Assembly: GCF_009882915.1 (NCBI RefSeq)
Contig: NZ_WTUW01000001.1
Span: forward strand, 1,178,357-1,242,356
Origin: Sneathiella litorea
Lineage (GTDB): Bacteria; Pseudomonadota; Alphaproteobacteria; Sneathiellales; Sneathiellaceae
DNA length: 64,000 nt
Direction of reading: 5' to 3'
The position numbers and the translations under genes were made by a program. Below the pieces are notes generated by a model that saw nothing but the letters and a program-made list of their open reading frames with translations, did no database searches and had not been told where the DNA came from. How positions within the stretch are numbered: the first letter of the stretch is position 1; each line of letters opens with the position of its first letter. This document shows, in pieces, positions 26,450 through 36,227 of the stretch.

Positions 26450-28696
26450 CTATTTTTTTGTAGCCCGATAGATGCCGTCCCAGTCCACCGGCGGTGGGAT
26501 AACCCTGAAGTTGTGAATGCGATTGCGGTAAAGTAAAACAAACTTCTTCAGGCGGGGATTCAAGCTTTCGATAAAAGCAAGCTTTTCGAGGGCAGCATCC
26601 CAATCTTGCGAAAAATATAAGGTCAGAAACGTTTCTATGGCCTGTTTTGCTTCAATGAATTCAGGCCGTTTCTTGTGTTCTTCATTACCAAGCAGGCCAA
26701 AAATCTTCACGGCCTCTTCCTTGCCCTTCACAGCTATTAGATCGAGCTCAATCATTGCGTAGTCAGGTATCGCGCGTGCGGTGCTTTCCCCAAGGATGAT
26801 GCTGAAACCATATTCTTTTGTCTGACCTTCGAGGCGGGAAGCCAAGTTGACTGGGTCGCCAAGGACGGAATAGTCAAACCGCTGCTCAGACCCCAGATTG
26901 CCAACAATACACACTCCGGTATTAAGGCCAATGCCAACATGAAGTGCCTTGAATTTACGGTTCTCCTGCTTTGCTTCCTCCCTTAGCTCAGCATTCAAGG
27001 CTGCAAGACGAACAATCATCTCCAAGGCTGCATCTGCGGCATCTTTTGGGTGCTGCGGATTTTCAAGTGGCGCATTCCAGAAGGCCATGATGGAATCGCC
27101 CATATATTTGTCAATAGTGCCTTTGTGGTCGAGAATTTTACCGGTCATGGGTGTGAGAAAGCGATTAATCAGGTGAGTCAGACCTTGCGGGTCGTGTTTA
27201 TATCCCTCCGAAATAACGGTGAATTCGCGAACATCGCAGAACATGAATGTCATTTCTCGCTCCTCCCCGCCCAGAACGAGGCTATCGGGAGAGGCTGAAA
27301 GCCGCTTGACGAGCTCGGGGGAGAGATAATGGGCGAACGCCGTTCGAATGCGGGTTCGTTCTTGCTCCGTGCCGCGATAGTTTGAATAGACCATCGTGAT
27401 GTAGACAAGAATCGATATAAACAAGGTATAACTCACATCGATCAAGACAGAGTTATAGACAAAGAAATAGGCGGAAGATGCAATTGCTGTAACCGAGATG
27501 AAAATGAGTAACCCGAGGGTCGTGCGCGCCCCCGCAAGCGGTACAAGAATAATCAATGACAGGCCGGTTAAGAGCGTGCCGGCCCATTCGAAAATAGCGA
27601 TAAATTCAGGCCGAAAGAGATAGGTTTGGGTCCAGATGTTCTCTAAAAGTTGAAGATGCATCTCCACGCCCGGCAAGTTCGAAGTCAGGGGGGACGCTCG
27701 CAGATCTTTGAGCCCGGTCGCGGACGTACCAACAAGAACGAGCTTACCGGCCAGCACATTCTCGTCAATCGTACCATTTATGACGTCAAGAGCGGAGACA
27801 TAGAGGGAAGGATCATATTTTGCGTACTTTACCCAAATCCGCCCCTTTGTGTCTGTAGGGACTAGTGTGCCCGCTACCTTAAAGCCGGTAATGCCATTCT
27901 CGTTGGTTTGTATAATGACATTGCGTCCGGTCGCGACCCTGAGCATATCTAACGCAAGAGAGGGTATAATCTTGCTGCCGATCCGGTTTGCGAGCGGGAT
28001 GCGACGGACGATACCATCAAAATCCTGATCGAGGCTGATCATACCGCGCCCTGCGGCCGATTCATCCAGAACGTCAATGTTCCCTATCAGGGCCGGGTAG
28101 TTTTTCAGAAACGGTCTTGGATCTTGCCCCAGAAGCGCGAAGGAAGGGATGCGGCTAAGCCCAAGATTATTGGCGCCAGCACTCTCAGGGCTGACAGAGA
28201 TTCCCAGAATAACACGGCTTTTCTGAATGGCCTTCGCGAAGATATTATCGAAAGATGGCAGGACGCTGAGCTGCTGTTTCACAGCAGGTGGCAGTTCCTC
28301 TATGTTTTGTGACATTTCGCTAGGGGAAAGGCGATCCGATTCGGCGAACAACATATCAAAACCAATGACTGCCGCACCGTTTTTAGTCGCGTTCTCAACA
28401 AGTTTAGCGAGGTAAGAACGGGGCCAGGGCCACTGACCAAGGTTCAAAAGACTATTTTCATCTATGTCAATTACCGCAACCGGGCGTGGATATTGAGCTT
28501 CGCGTGGCTGGGATTGTTGATAGACGTCGAATATGCGGTCCCGGAAACTTGAAAGAAATTGAGGATCGGAAATTTGCAGGAAAAGAGCAGCCATTAGAAG
28601 AGCAAAAGCCGGAATCCGCCCACCTCTTGCAAAAGCGAACCACCTAAAGCGGTTTGAATTCTTTGTAGATTTCTGTCTTGATTTGCTTGCTGGCAT
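26450..28696 (-). CDS. CHASE2-domain adenylate/guanylate cyclase
   Basis: About 748 residues. One N-terminal membrane helix, a large periplasmic CHASE2 sensor (starting near PVAVIDIDENSLLNLG), three further helices, then a class III cyclase domain: MFCDVREFT with the first metal Asp, DKYMGDSIMAFW with the second, and GDPVNLASRLE. It should make cAMP or cGMP on an external signal. ATG 28696; TTG at 28735 is also open. It is divergent from the FecR/RTX gene. Confidence 0.92.
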   Translation of the reverse strand: MPASKSRQKSTKNSNRFRWFAFARGGRIPAFALLMAALFLQISDPQFLSSFRDRIFDVYQQSQPREAQYPRPVAVIDIDENSLLNLGQWPWPRSYLAKLVENATKNGAAVIGFDMLFAESDRLSPSEMSQNIEELPPAVKQQLSVLPSFDNIFAKAIQKSRVILGISVSPESAGANNLGLSRIPSFALLGQDPRPFLKNYPALIGNIDVLDESAAGRGMISLDQDFDGIVRRIPLANRIGSKIIPSLALDMLRVATGRNVIIQTNENGITGFKVAGTLVPTDTKGRIWVKYAKYDPSLYVSALDVINGTIDENVLAGKLVLVGTSATGLKDLRASPLTSNLPGVEMHLQLLENIWTQTYLFRPEFIAIFEWAGTLLTGLSLIILVPLAGARTTLGLLIFISVTAIASSAYFFVYNSVLIDVSYTLFISILVYITMVYSNYRGTEQERTRIRTAFAHYLSPELVKRLSASPDSLVLGGEEREMTFMFCDVREFTVISEGYKHDPQGLTHLINRFLTPMTGKILDHKGTIDKYMGDSIMAFWNAPLENPQHPKDAADAALEMIVRLAALNAELREEAKQENRKFKALHVGIGLNTGVCIVGNLGSEQRFDYSVLGDPVNLASRLEGQTKEYGFSIILGESTARAIPDYAMIELDLIAVKGKEEAVKIFGLLGNEEHKKRPEFIEAKQAIETFLTLYFSQDWDAALEKLAFIESLNPRLKKFVLLYRNRIHNFRVIPPPVDWDGIYRATKK

Positions 28697-28977
28697 GCGG
28701 AAATTTACACTCTCTTCAACGTCCAATTGCGCCAATGCCAGTTTATAGAAAATCCCGTCATTAACTATAGTAACGAAAAAATTTATGAAATTTGTCCAAA
28801 ATGTGGCATAGTCTCAAAATTAGAGTTATCTTATTCTATTAGTTATCCCAAAGGGATTTTTATTTTACGAAGACAGGGGCGCTTTTTCTAAAAACCTGCC
28901 CTAGTTGTTCAACAGTCTTAATTCTCTGCGCGCATTAGGGCGGAATAAAGATATTTTTGCTGTCTAGAGGTATAAAA

Positions 28978-31900
28978 ATGAAGGAAGCTAATTTATCAGA
29001 CCTCGACGGTAAAACTTTTGCAATTTATGAAGTATCCGGTAACAGCCCGATCCAACTTGGCGATGAAGTAAAACCAATTACGGCGGAGTATGCCCGGGAT
29101 GGCGTTGATCTGACGTTGAGTACTGATACGGGTGATTATGTCACGGTATATAACTATTTTGCCGCCGGGCAAGGGGTGGATCTCATATCGGCCAGCGGTG
29201 CGCGCATTCCGGCTGACCTGGTCAGCAAACTTGCAGGACCGGGACCGTTAGCACAGTCTACTGAAACCCAAACCGATGCGGGAGGCCCCATCGGTGAAGT
29301 CACGCAGATGACGGGTACTGTAACCTCTCGCCATGCCGACGGAACCCGCGAGGAGTTGGTTGAAGGCGCCGCCGTCTTTCAGGGCGATGTCATTGAAACA
29401 GCCGGAGGCTCATCCTTTACCATTGTTTTCGCTGACGAGACGCAATTTTCCATGGGTGAAAATGGCCGGGCCGTCCTTGATGAAATGCTCTACAACCCTG
29501 CGGCAGAAAGTGGAAAATTTGGTGTTTCCCTGTTGCAGGGCGTTTTTTCTCTGGTCAGTGGGCAGATTGCCAAGGATGACCCGGAGAATGTGGATGTCCG
29601 TACACCGGTCGGGACCATTGGTATTCGCGGCACGAGCTGGTCAGGGAATGTTAAAAATATCGGCGATGAATCGATTTTCACGCTTTTTACTGGTGCCATC
29701 GTTTTCACAAACGAAGCCGGATCCCAGGTTCTGGATACTCCTAACCAATCGTTAGTTGTTACAAGCTTTTCAGCATTGCCAAGCGTTCCCTTTATACTGA
29801 CTGGGGAGCAGCTGTTTAATATATATGGAGAGGCATTGCGGTTGATTAATCCGGAATGGCTCGACGACGAAGACAATTTCGACCCTGATGAGATTTCACC
29901 TGAGGCGGGCAGGCGGGCACAATCCGGAGGTGGCGCGGGCTTTCAGCCCTTTAGTGAAGGCGGTATTGATGGCGGGCAGTCAATTGGAGACCTGCTCAAG
30001 GCTGCTGGTTTACTTTCTGGCACCGATCTTGAATTCCGGACTGCGCTCAATAATGAAGAGATTGTTGGCCTTGGCCCTCAAACCGGCTTGAATGTTGTAT
30101 CGGTTGTTGACCAGGAATCTGGCAATCTGACAAGCTTTCAGATATTTATTACGCTGACGGAACCAACCAATGTTCCCGTTACTGTTACTTATGAGATTCG
30201 TGCGGGTTCCGCGACTGAAACAGGTTCCGGGCTTCCCGGGGGTGTTGATTTTATCAGCGGTGGTGATGGCACCATTGTCATTCCGCCGGGTCAGACAGAA
30301 TCATTTTTCTCGATAACGGTCGTCGATGATGATGTGATTGAGGACCTCGAATTTTTTATTGTCGCGCTGACTGGCGTTGAGAATGCAGATATCGATGTGA
30401 GGTCTGCCCAGGCGCTGGTCGTAATTACGGATGACGATATAGGTTTGGTTACCCTGTCCGATGTTATCGTTGACGGCGTGAGCGTCGGTGACGGTAACGA
30501 TACTGTAAGTGAGGCTGCTGGCGACTTGTCCTTTGTTCTTACACTCGACAAGGCGGTCGCGCCAGGTGTGAACGTTAATATCAATTATCAGATTACAGGT
30601 ACCACAGAAGCGGGCAGCGATTATACAGCGGACGCCGTTCAAACTGTTACATTTAGGGGAGGCGAAGCCGGACTTGCACCGGGCGCAACAGTTCTCATAA
30701 CTATCCCGATTATAGATGACAACCTATTTGAAGGCCCGGAATCCTTGACGCTCACCTTGGTTGGCGCGTCCCGTAACGCGAATATCGATGGTGACTCTGC
30801 TTCCGTGACTCTGACTATTGAGGATAATGACGATCCTGTTGTAGTTGATGAAGCAACGCCAGCCGAGCTCGTGGAATCAGATGAGGGTGATGTGATCGAG
30901 GGGGCTTCTCTCGGTATCGGGGGCGGTAGCGGAGAGATAGCCGCCGTGACTTTTGATGCAGTCCAGACAGATTTCAATTCAGCCAATCTAACGTCTAACG
31001 GTGTACCGGTCGTTCTTGTCGGGCTTGGATCAAATGTTGTTACCGGCACGGCAGGCGGCGCAACGATCTTCACGATTACGCTGAATACGGACGGCACCTA
31101 TGATATGTCGTTGGAGGGACCGATTGATCATCTCGGCGGTGCCGGTGAAAATATTTCCTCCCTAACGTTTGATCTCGCTATTTCCGTCATGGATGCAAAC
31201 AATTCATCCGCGTCAGGGACATTGTCGATTGAGATTGAGGATAATGGACCCGTTCTGGGCGGCGCAGGCGATATCAGTGTTGATGAGGATGATCTTCCTA
31301 TTGGAAGCGATACAACGCCGGAAACGACAATAGCAAATGGCACCGCTGAAATAGATTTTGGTCTTGATGGCGCGGGAAGTGTAGCGCTTGACATAAGTGG
31401 ATTGCCGGTTATCACGTCTGGACTGGATCCAGTTAATTACCAGTTGGAGACACTTGCAGATGGTGTGACGCAGCAGGTTACGGCGACCGCGGTCTCCGAC
31501 GACGGTGTCTCTCGCCTAGTGTTTGTGCTGGAATTCGGTCCGAATGGCGATGGTGACAATTATGGTTATACGCTGACGCTTAACGATGTGGTTGATCATT
31601 CAGGCGCGGGCGAAGATGGTCTGGACTTACCCTTCAGTTATAATGTTGTGGATCAGGATGGATCTTTGGTCAGCGGATCATTCACAGCCACAATCGTTGA
31701 TGATGTCCCAATTGCAAGCCCGGATGCCGTTGAGTTGCCGGCACCAATGCTGCCGACATATAACCTGGTTTTTGTCCTGGATATATCGGGATCAATGACC
31801 AATTTTGTAGAGGGAGCCGGGCAGACACGGATACAGATACTCCGGGCGGCAGTCGACAATGTTCTTTCAGAGTATGAGCAAGTTTCAAGTGAGGTTAATA

Positions 31901-33096
31901 TTTCCATTATCGGCTTTGCCGCTGATTCCTCTGTCGCGTATGTCGGAACTTCGATAGCAGAGGCCCAGGATTTTATTACTGATACGAATAACCTGGAGCC
32001 GGGCGGGGCAACAAACTACGCCGCTGCGATTGCTAATACGGAAAACGGCGCACAAGGTGTGCTCGAGGCTGACCTGGCGAATCCGGCACTGGACGGCTAT
32101 AAAACGGTTGTCTATTTCATTTCCGACGGGGAGCCGAACGACGGACAGGAAGTGCCAACAGATGGCGGCAATGAATGGCAACAGTTTGTCGACAGCAATG
32201 GTATTGAGGTCATTGCCGTCGGGCTGGGATCTGGTATCGACACGACGGAATTGGCCAAGGTCGACAATGCCACTGATGAACCGACAATGGTGATTGATCC
32301 CGGTGAGCTTGGTTCCGTGCTGGTTGATACCGTACCGGTTGTTGAAACGGATAACGTTGTCAGTTCGGGATCGATTGACCGTCTGGGCGCGGATGGCGGT
32401 ACCTTGACATTGCTTGTTCACAATGCGGTGGAATATGATATCCCGCAAAATGGCGACCCTCTTATTATTGACACGAATCTCGGGGGCAACATTTCTATAG
32501 ATGCCGTTGGAAATTATACCTATACCGCGCCTGACGAAGCCGACCCCGGTGAAATGGAGAGCTTCGAATATGTGCTTACCGACGGAGACGGCGATACCAG
32601 CAGTGCATTGTTGACCTTCACTTTTGTTGAAGATAATGCAGATGGATTGGCCGCCTTTTCAGCGTTTTCCCTCGTTCCGAATATCATCGAAGGGAGCAAT
32701 GAAAATGAACAGCTTCTTGGAACCGTAGCGGATGAAGTGATTTTTGGTTTCGGTGGCGATGATTTTCTTCAAGGAAATGGTGGGAATGATACCCTTACCG
32801 GTGGCGAAGGTGCGGATATCTTCGTCTTTACTGATATCGACAACGGAGACGTGTCGATTACAGATTTTGATGTCGCAGAAGATAGCATCAATTTAGATCA
32901 AATCTTCGATGATCTCGGTATTCTTGCGGACAGTCGCGATCAAGGAGAGGCATGGGAACTAACGGCGACTGATGGCAAAGCAACCCTTGCCTTGCTTGTC
33001 GCCAATGGCCCGACGATTGTATTCGAAAATTACGTCGATCCAGATGTGCAGGCTTTGGATAACCTTGTTACAAGAATTGTTGTTGATGAATCCTAG
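28978..33096 (+). CDS. Secreted FecR/Calx-beta/VWA/RTX protein
   Basis: 1372 residues from ATG 28978 (TAGAGGT upstream; the TTG at 28957 is less likely). Domains: FecR-type beta domain at about 105-215 (VRTPVGTIGIRGTS), two Calx-beta domains about 355-600, a cadherin/DUF5801-like repeat region to about 900, a VWA domain from about 925 with MIDAS DISGSMT, RTX calcium repeats near 1255-1285 (GNGGNDTLTGGEGAD) and a type I secretion C-terminus. No N-terminal signal peptide. A calcium-stiffened surface or released adhesin is likely. No type I exporter is in the window. Confidence 0.92.
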   Translation: MKEANLSDLDGKTFAIYEVSGNSPIQLGDEVKPITAEYARDGVDLTLSTDTGDYVTVYNYFAAGQGVDLISASGARIPADLVSKLAGPGPLAQSTETQTDAGGPIGEVTQMTGTVTSRHADGTREELVEGAAVFQGDVIETAGGSSFTIVFADETQFSMGENGRAVLDEMLYNPAAESGKFGVSLLQGVFSLVSGQIAKDDPENVDVRTPVGTIGIRGTSWSGNVKNIGDESIFTLFTGAIVFTNEAGSQVLDTPNQSLVVTSFSALPSVPFILTGEQLFNIYGEALRLINPEWLDDEDNFDPDEISPEAGRRAQSGGGAGFQPFSEGGIDGGQSIGDLLKAAGLLSGTDLEFRTALNNEEIVGLGPQTGLNVVSVVDQESGNLTSFQIFITLTEPTNVPVTVTYEIRAGSATETGSGLPGGVDFISGGDGTIVIPPGQTESFFSITVVDDDVIEDLEFFIVALTGVENADIDVRSAQALVVITDDDIGLVTLSDVIVDGVSVGDGNDTVSEAAGDLSFVLTLDKAVAPGVNVNINYQITGTTEAGSDYTADAVQTVTFRGGEAGLAPGATVLITIPIIDDNLFEGPESLTLTLVGASRNANIDGDSASVTLTIEDNDDPVVVDEATPAELVESDEGDVIEGASLGIGGGSGEIAAVTFDAVQTDFNSANLTSNGVPVVLVGLGSNVVTGTAGGATIFTITLNTDGTYDMSLEGPIDHLGGAGENISSLTFDLAISVMDANNSSASGTLSIEIEDNGPVLGGAGDISVDEDDLPIGSDTTPETTIANGTAEIDFGLDGAGSVALDISGLPVITSGLDPVNYQLETLADGVTQQVTATAVSDDGVSRLVFVLEFGPNGDGDNYGYTLTLNDVVDHSGAGEDGLDLPFSYNVVDQDGSLVSGSFTATIVDDVPIASPDAVELPAPMLPTYNLVFVLDISGSMTNFVEGAGQTRIQILRAAVDNVLSEYEQVSSEVNISIIGFAADSSVAYVGTSIAEAQDFITDTNNLEPGGATNYAAAIANTENGAQGVLEADLANPALDGYKTVVYFISDGEPNDGQEVPTDGGNEWQQFVDSNGIEVIAVGLGSGIDTTELAKVDNATDEPTMVIDPGELGSVLVDTVPVVETDNVVSSGSIDRLGADGGTLTLLVHNAVEYDIPQNGDPLIIDTNLGGNISIDAVGNYTYTAPDEADPGEMESFEYVLTDGDGDTSSALLTFTFVEDNADGLAAFSAFSLVPNIIEGSNENEQLLGTVADEVIFGFGGDDFLQGNGGNDTLTGGEGADIFVFTDIDNGDVSITDFDVAEDSINLDQIFDDLGILADSRDQGEAWELTATDGKATLALLVANGPTIVFENYVDPDVQALDNLVTRIVVDES

Positions 33097-33968
33097 CGGC
33101 CGTGCTTTTTGCGATGAGATTTGATTTCCGCAATTTTACGCTTTTCCCAATCTTCTGCCTTGTGCCCGACACCGAATATCCGGACAGCATCCATTATCAA
33201 CATAAAAAGGAACGGGCCGGTTGGCCAAAGAAACCACCAGTAATCCGGTGACGTCGACATGTTGATGATAAAGAGAAACAGGATAATGGTGCCAAAACTC
33301 AGGGCGCGCCGATAAAATGCGGCCTGCCTTTTCACATAGGCCCGAATTCGCTTATCCTCTTCCTCAACCTCCTCTGGTTCCTTAACCTTTCCTTCGGACG
33401 ATGGAATATGGTGATGGGATGTTTGAGATTTTCTGCCGGGATCTTCACTTAAACTCAAAGAATACACCGCAACCGGTTCGGCTATGTTTTTGACATTCTT
33501 ATCGCCAAGAAACTTGAAAGCTCTCGGTAGCTTGTTTTTCACCTGTTCAAAAACGGAGCCGGAAATACATATGCCCCCTACAGGCGCCATTGCTTCCAAT
33601 CTTGCGGCCACGTTGACGCCATCACCGAAGATATCATCTCCCTCGATAATAACATCCCCCAGATTGATCCCGATGCGATAAAGCATCTGATCGTCAGTTG
33701 CGAGAGGGGCATTGTCTTTGTTGATCTTGTTTTGCACCTCAACGGCGCATTGCACTGCTTTTACAACACTTGAAAATTCGCTGACGAGGCCGTCACCCGT
33801 CATATTGACGATGCGGCCGCCATAGCGGGCAATGTTCTCCCGGAAAATTTCGCGCGTAATTTTAAGCCGCTGGAGGGTTTTTCCCTCGTCATCACTCATC
33901 AGCCTGCTGTATCCGGAGACATCCGCGCAAAGAATTGTTGTGAGTTTTCTGTCCAGCTCAACATTCAT
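33093..33968 (-). CDS. Class III nucleotide cyclase with C-terminal 2TM domain
   Basis: 291 residues. The cyclase domain is N-terminal: ILCADVSGYSRL with first metal Asp, NMTGDGLVSEF with the second, and GDGVNVAARLE. Then a charged linker (PEEVEEEDK) and two membrane helices at about 224-265 flanked by basic residues, a 2TM-domain pattern. The stop overlaps that of the RTX gene on the opposite strand (CTAG at 33093-33096). ATG 33968. Confidence 0.92.
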   Translation of the reverse strand: MNVELDRKLTTILCADVSGYSRLMSDDEGKTLQRLKITREIFRENIARYGGRIVNMTGDGLVSEFSSVVKAVQCAVEVQNKINKDNAPLATDDQMLYRIGINLGDVIIEGDDIFGDGVNVAARLEAMAPVGGICISGSVFEQVKNKLPRAFKFLGDKNVKNIAEPVAVYSLSLSEDPGRKSQTSHHHIPSSEGKVKEPEEVEEEDKRIRAYVKRQAAFYRRALSFGTIILFLFIINMSTSPDYWWFLWPTGPFLFMLIMDAVRIFGVGHKAEDWEKRKIAEIKSHRKKHGR

Positions 33969-34008
33969 GTGCAGTAATTTCTCCGGCTGTGCGGTAAAAT
34001 GTCCGGGC

Positions 34009-34353
34009 TTAATGATCTGTTGCTGTTAAGAATTTATCTCCAAGGCCGGTTACGAAATCAAGACCTTGTTTCGTTAAAATAATTTCCTGTTCCCAGTTTT
34101 CCCTTACTAAGCCTTTGCGGCTGAGAGCGGTCCAGACTGATTTATTATTCAATCCGCTGGCATCGCGACTTGAAACGACATAGTCACCGACGTGCATGTG
34201 ATGGCCATGAGCATGGGGAAGGCGCGTAATGCGGATATCTCCCTCATTGCCGTTTCCGGCGGGGCTGGCACTATCAGGATCACGTGCCAGCACTTGCAAC
34301 AGGACAAGTGTCTTGCTTTGCAAAGAGTTAAGTTTAATACGTTTTTTTTCCAA
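34009..34353 (-). CDS. Hypothetical protein with His-rich loop, 114 aa
   Basis: A small soluble protein with a likely winged-helix shape: helix (SLQSKTLVLLQVLAR), a metal-like LPHAHGHHMHVGDYVV stretch, then a helix-turn-helix-like NNKSVWTALSRKGLV. No catalytic motif. It lies between the cyclase (40 bases) and haloalkane dehalogenase (26 bases), all on the same strand. Confidence 0.6.
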   Translation of the reverse strand: MEKKRIKLNSLQSKTLVLLQVLARDPDSASPAGNGNEGDIRITRLPHAHGHHMHVGDYVVSSRDASGLNNKSVWTALSRKGLVRENWEQEIILTKQGLDFVTGLGDKFLTATDH

Positions 34354-34379
34354 AATAATTTCCGTAGGAGTGTCGTGAT

Positions 34380-35258
34380 CTATATTCGCTTGATGAAATC
34401 TGAAATGGCTTGGCCAATCTCGTCCGGGCTGTCTTCCTGAATGAAATGCAACCCTTTAACCGTAACTTCTGTTTGGTTTGGCCATGTCCGGCAAAAGTCA
34501 CGTTGCGCTCCCACTAGTATAGAGCCGGGGTCAGCATTGACAAAAAGTTTAGGCAAGTCGCATTGGCTAAGCCACGCGGAATATTCATCAACAATCTTCA
34601 CCACATCTTCAGGTTCTCCCGCAATGGGAATTTGCTGTGGCCAGGTCAATGTTGGTCTGCGGTCTTCCCCGGAATTTCTGAAGGGGCGCGTATATTCGCG
34701 TTGCTCTTCATCCTCAAGCTCGCGAATGACGGAAGAGGGGAGAACTTTTTCCACGAAGATATTCTTTTCGAGTATCAGTTCTTCCCCGGCCGGACTACGA
34801 AAAGCCTGAAAAATATTCCGAGCATTCTCGGGCCAATCATCCCAACTCTTAATAGATTGAACTATTGCCTCCATATAAACGATACCTTTCATGGAGGATT
34901 GATTCTGATAGGCCCAATCAAAGCCGAGCGCAGATCCCCAGTCATGGACAACGAGGGTGACGTCTTTGTCTACCATAAGGTACGCAAGTAGATCATTCAG
35001 GAAAGCGCGATGCTCCTTGAATGTATAGCGATCCGGACCACTGTCCTGCAGCTTCTCGGAATCACCCATGCCAATTAAGTCCGGCGCGATTAAGCGGCCG
35101 CGACCTTCCAGATGCGGCATGACGTTACGCCATAAATAGGAAGATGTCGGATTCCCGTGTAAAAATACAATAGGATCTCCCTCACCTTCCTCAATATAGG
35201 ACATTTTCAATCCTCGGATGGTTGCCGATTTCTTCTTGTATCTTGTTGCTGCCGTCAC
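34380..35258 (-). CDS. dhaA: Haloalkane dehalogenase, HLD-II type
   Basis: 292 residues from GTG 35258, which fits the family length (DhaA is 293); an upstream TTG at 35303 is open. Alpha/beta-hydrolase with FLHGNPTSS (Asn36), VHDWGSALG (nucleophile Asp106, Trp107), YMEAIV (Glu130) and LHFIQED (His271). The Asp-His-Glu triad and halide-binding Asn/Trp pair place it in HLD-II. It hydrolyses haloalkanes to alcohol plus halide; the natural substrate is unknown. Confidence 0.9.
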   Translation of the reverse strand: MTAATRYKKKSATIRGLKMSYIEEGEGDPIVFLHGNPTSSYLWRNVMPHLEGRGRLIAPDLIGMGDSEKLQDSGPDRYTFKEHRAFLNDLLAYLMVDKDVTLVVHDWGSALGFDWAYQNQSSMKGIVYMEAIVQSIKSWDDWPENARNIFQAFRSPAGEELILEKNIFVEKVLPSSVIRELEDEEQREYTRPFRNSGEDRRPTLTWPQQIPIAGEPEDVVKIVDEYSAWLSQCDLPKLFVNADPGSILVGAQRDFCRTWPNQTEVTVKGLHFIQEDSPDEIGQAISDFIKRI

Positions 35259-35402
35259 GCTAGGTTTATCTCCTCGACCGCTGTATGCATAAAAATTAAT
35301 CAAAGCATGGTTCTAGCGGAATAATAACGCGAGCATGGGAAATTGCACAACAAAAGAAGTTGGGCGTTAATTAGTCTTTTTATTACAAATGGTTGCGGTG
35401 GG

Positions 35403-35561
35403 TCAGGAAGGGCGGGTCAGCGCTTTTTGCTGATAGGTTTCCACAATTTCTTTAATGTCATCCACGGTAAGGCCATCTCGTTTAAGAACCGCCAATATCA
35501 CAGGATCTGCAAGTAAGTCTTGCAAAGCTGGTTCTGGGTATTTCTGTAAATTGGGTTCCAT
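35403..35561 (-). CDS. Small hypothetical protein, 52 aa
   Basis: ATG 35561 with a perfect AGGAGG five bases upstream, reading 52 residues to TGA at 35403. It is amphipathic and acidic (LADPVILAVLKRDGLTVDDI), consistent with a short helical bundle. No known family recognised. The strong ribosome site makes it more believable than chance. Confidence 0.6.
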   Translation of the reverse strand: MEPNLQKYPEPALQDLLADPVILAVLKRDGLTVDDIKEIVETYQQKALTRPS

Positions 35562-35672
35562 TTAGACCTCCTCTTACGCCTGCCTTTGCGAAGCGCCGTT
35601 CCTCAATAGAAGAAGGTTGAGTCATTTCTATGACGATAATCTGATTTTTACCCGGAATGTGTAAAGAAAGGC

Positions 35673-35885
35673 CTAATTTTCGGGTGGCGTTTCATTTTTG
35701 TCTTCGCCTTGGTTGTGTAACTTTTTTTGATCAAGCGAAGCATCCTGCTTTTTTTGTTGATTTTTATCTTGCTTTTTTTGGACGGCGGATCGCCCGAAAC
35801 TGACCCGATTGTTTCGGGCAGTATCTTGCGTTTTCTTTTGGTTTTGTTTTTTGCGAAACTGGTTCAGATTGACAACATCACCCAT
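35673..35885 (-). CDS. DUF4169 family protein
   Basis: 70 residues starting MGDVVNLNQFRKK, the DUF4169 signature, then a Lys/Gln/Asp-rich disordered tail. Found typically after fumarase and the RHH gene in alphaproteobacteria, as here (76 bases after the RHH stop). Function unknown. Confidence 0.85.
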   Translation of the reverse strand: MGDVVNLNQFRKKQNQKKTQDTARNNRVSFGRSAVQKKQDKNQQKKQDASLDQKKLHNQGEDKNETPPEN

Positions 35886-35960
35886 TTTGATCGCGACCTT
35901 TTTAAAGCATTTACTCTGACTTATATATAGGAAGCCTGATGTATATTCTCAAAAATATTT

Positions 35961-36227
35961 TCAGAAAGAAGATATTTTGGGTGACGCCTGTTCCAGTAGC
36001 TCTTCCAAAACATATAGACGAATTGCGCTAGATAGATTTCCGCGTCTCGAGGCGTCGATTTCCGTGATCAATTCATTTACGCTAATGCCGCGACGCCGGG
36101 CGCTTTCTTGAAATAGTTCCCAAAATTTTCTTTCTAGCGACACGCTGGTCCGATGGCCAGCTATGCTCACTGAATGCTTGAGAATATCCGTTGAGACGGT
36201 TCCGGCAGTAACTGGTTCCTTATTCAT
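35961..36227 (-). CDS. Ribbon-helix-helix domain protein
   Basis: 88 residues from ATG 36227, which overlaps the fumarase stop by eight bases. The RHH fold is visible as [16 protein letters not shown] (strand and first helix) and [13 protein letters not shown] (second helix), a DNA-binding pattern of a small repressor. Its operator is unknown. The open frame upstream within fumarase is not part of it. Confidence 0.85.
   Translation of the reverse strand: MNKEPVTAGTVSTDILKHSVSIAGHRTSVSLERKFWELFQESARRRGISVNELITEIDASRRGNLSSAIRLYVLEELLEQASPKISSF

Noticed and set aside
28845-28866. ATCCC-AAA-GGGAT hairpin with T-run
   Set aside because: Only five pairs, and no + gene closely upstream would need a terminator here.
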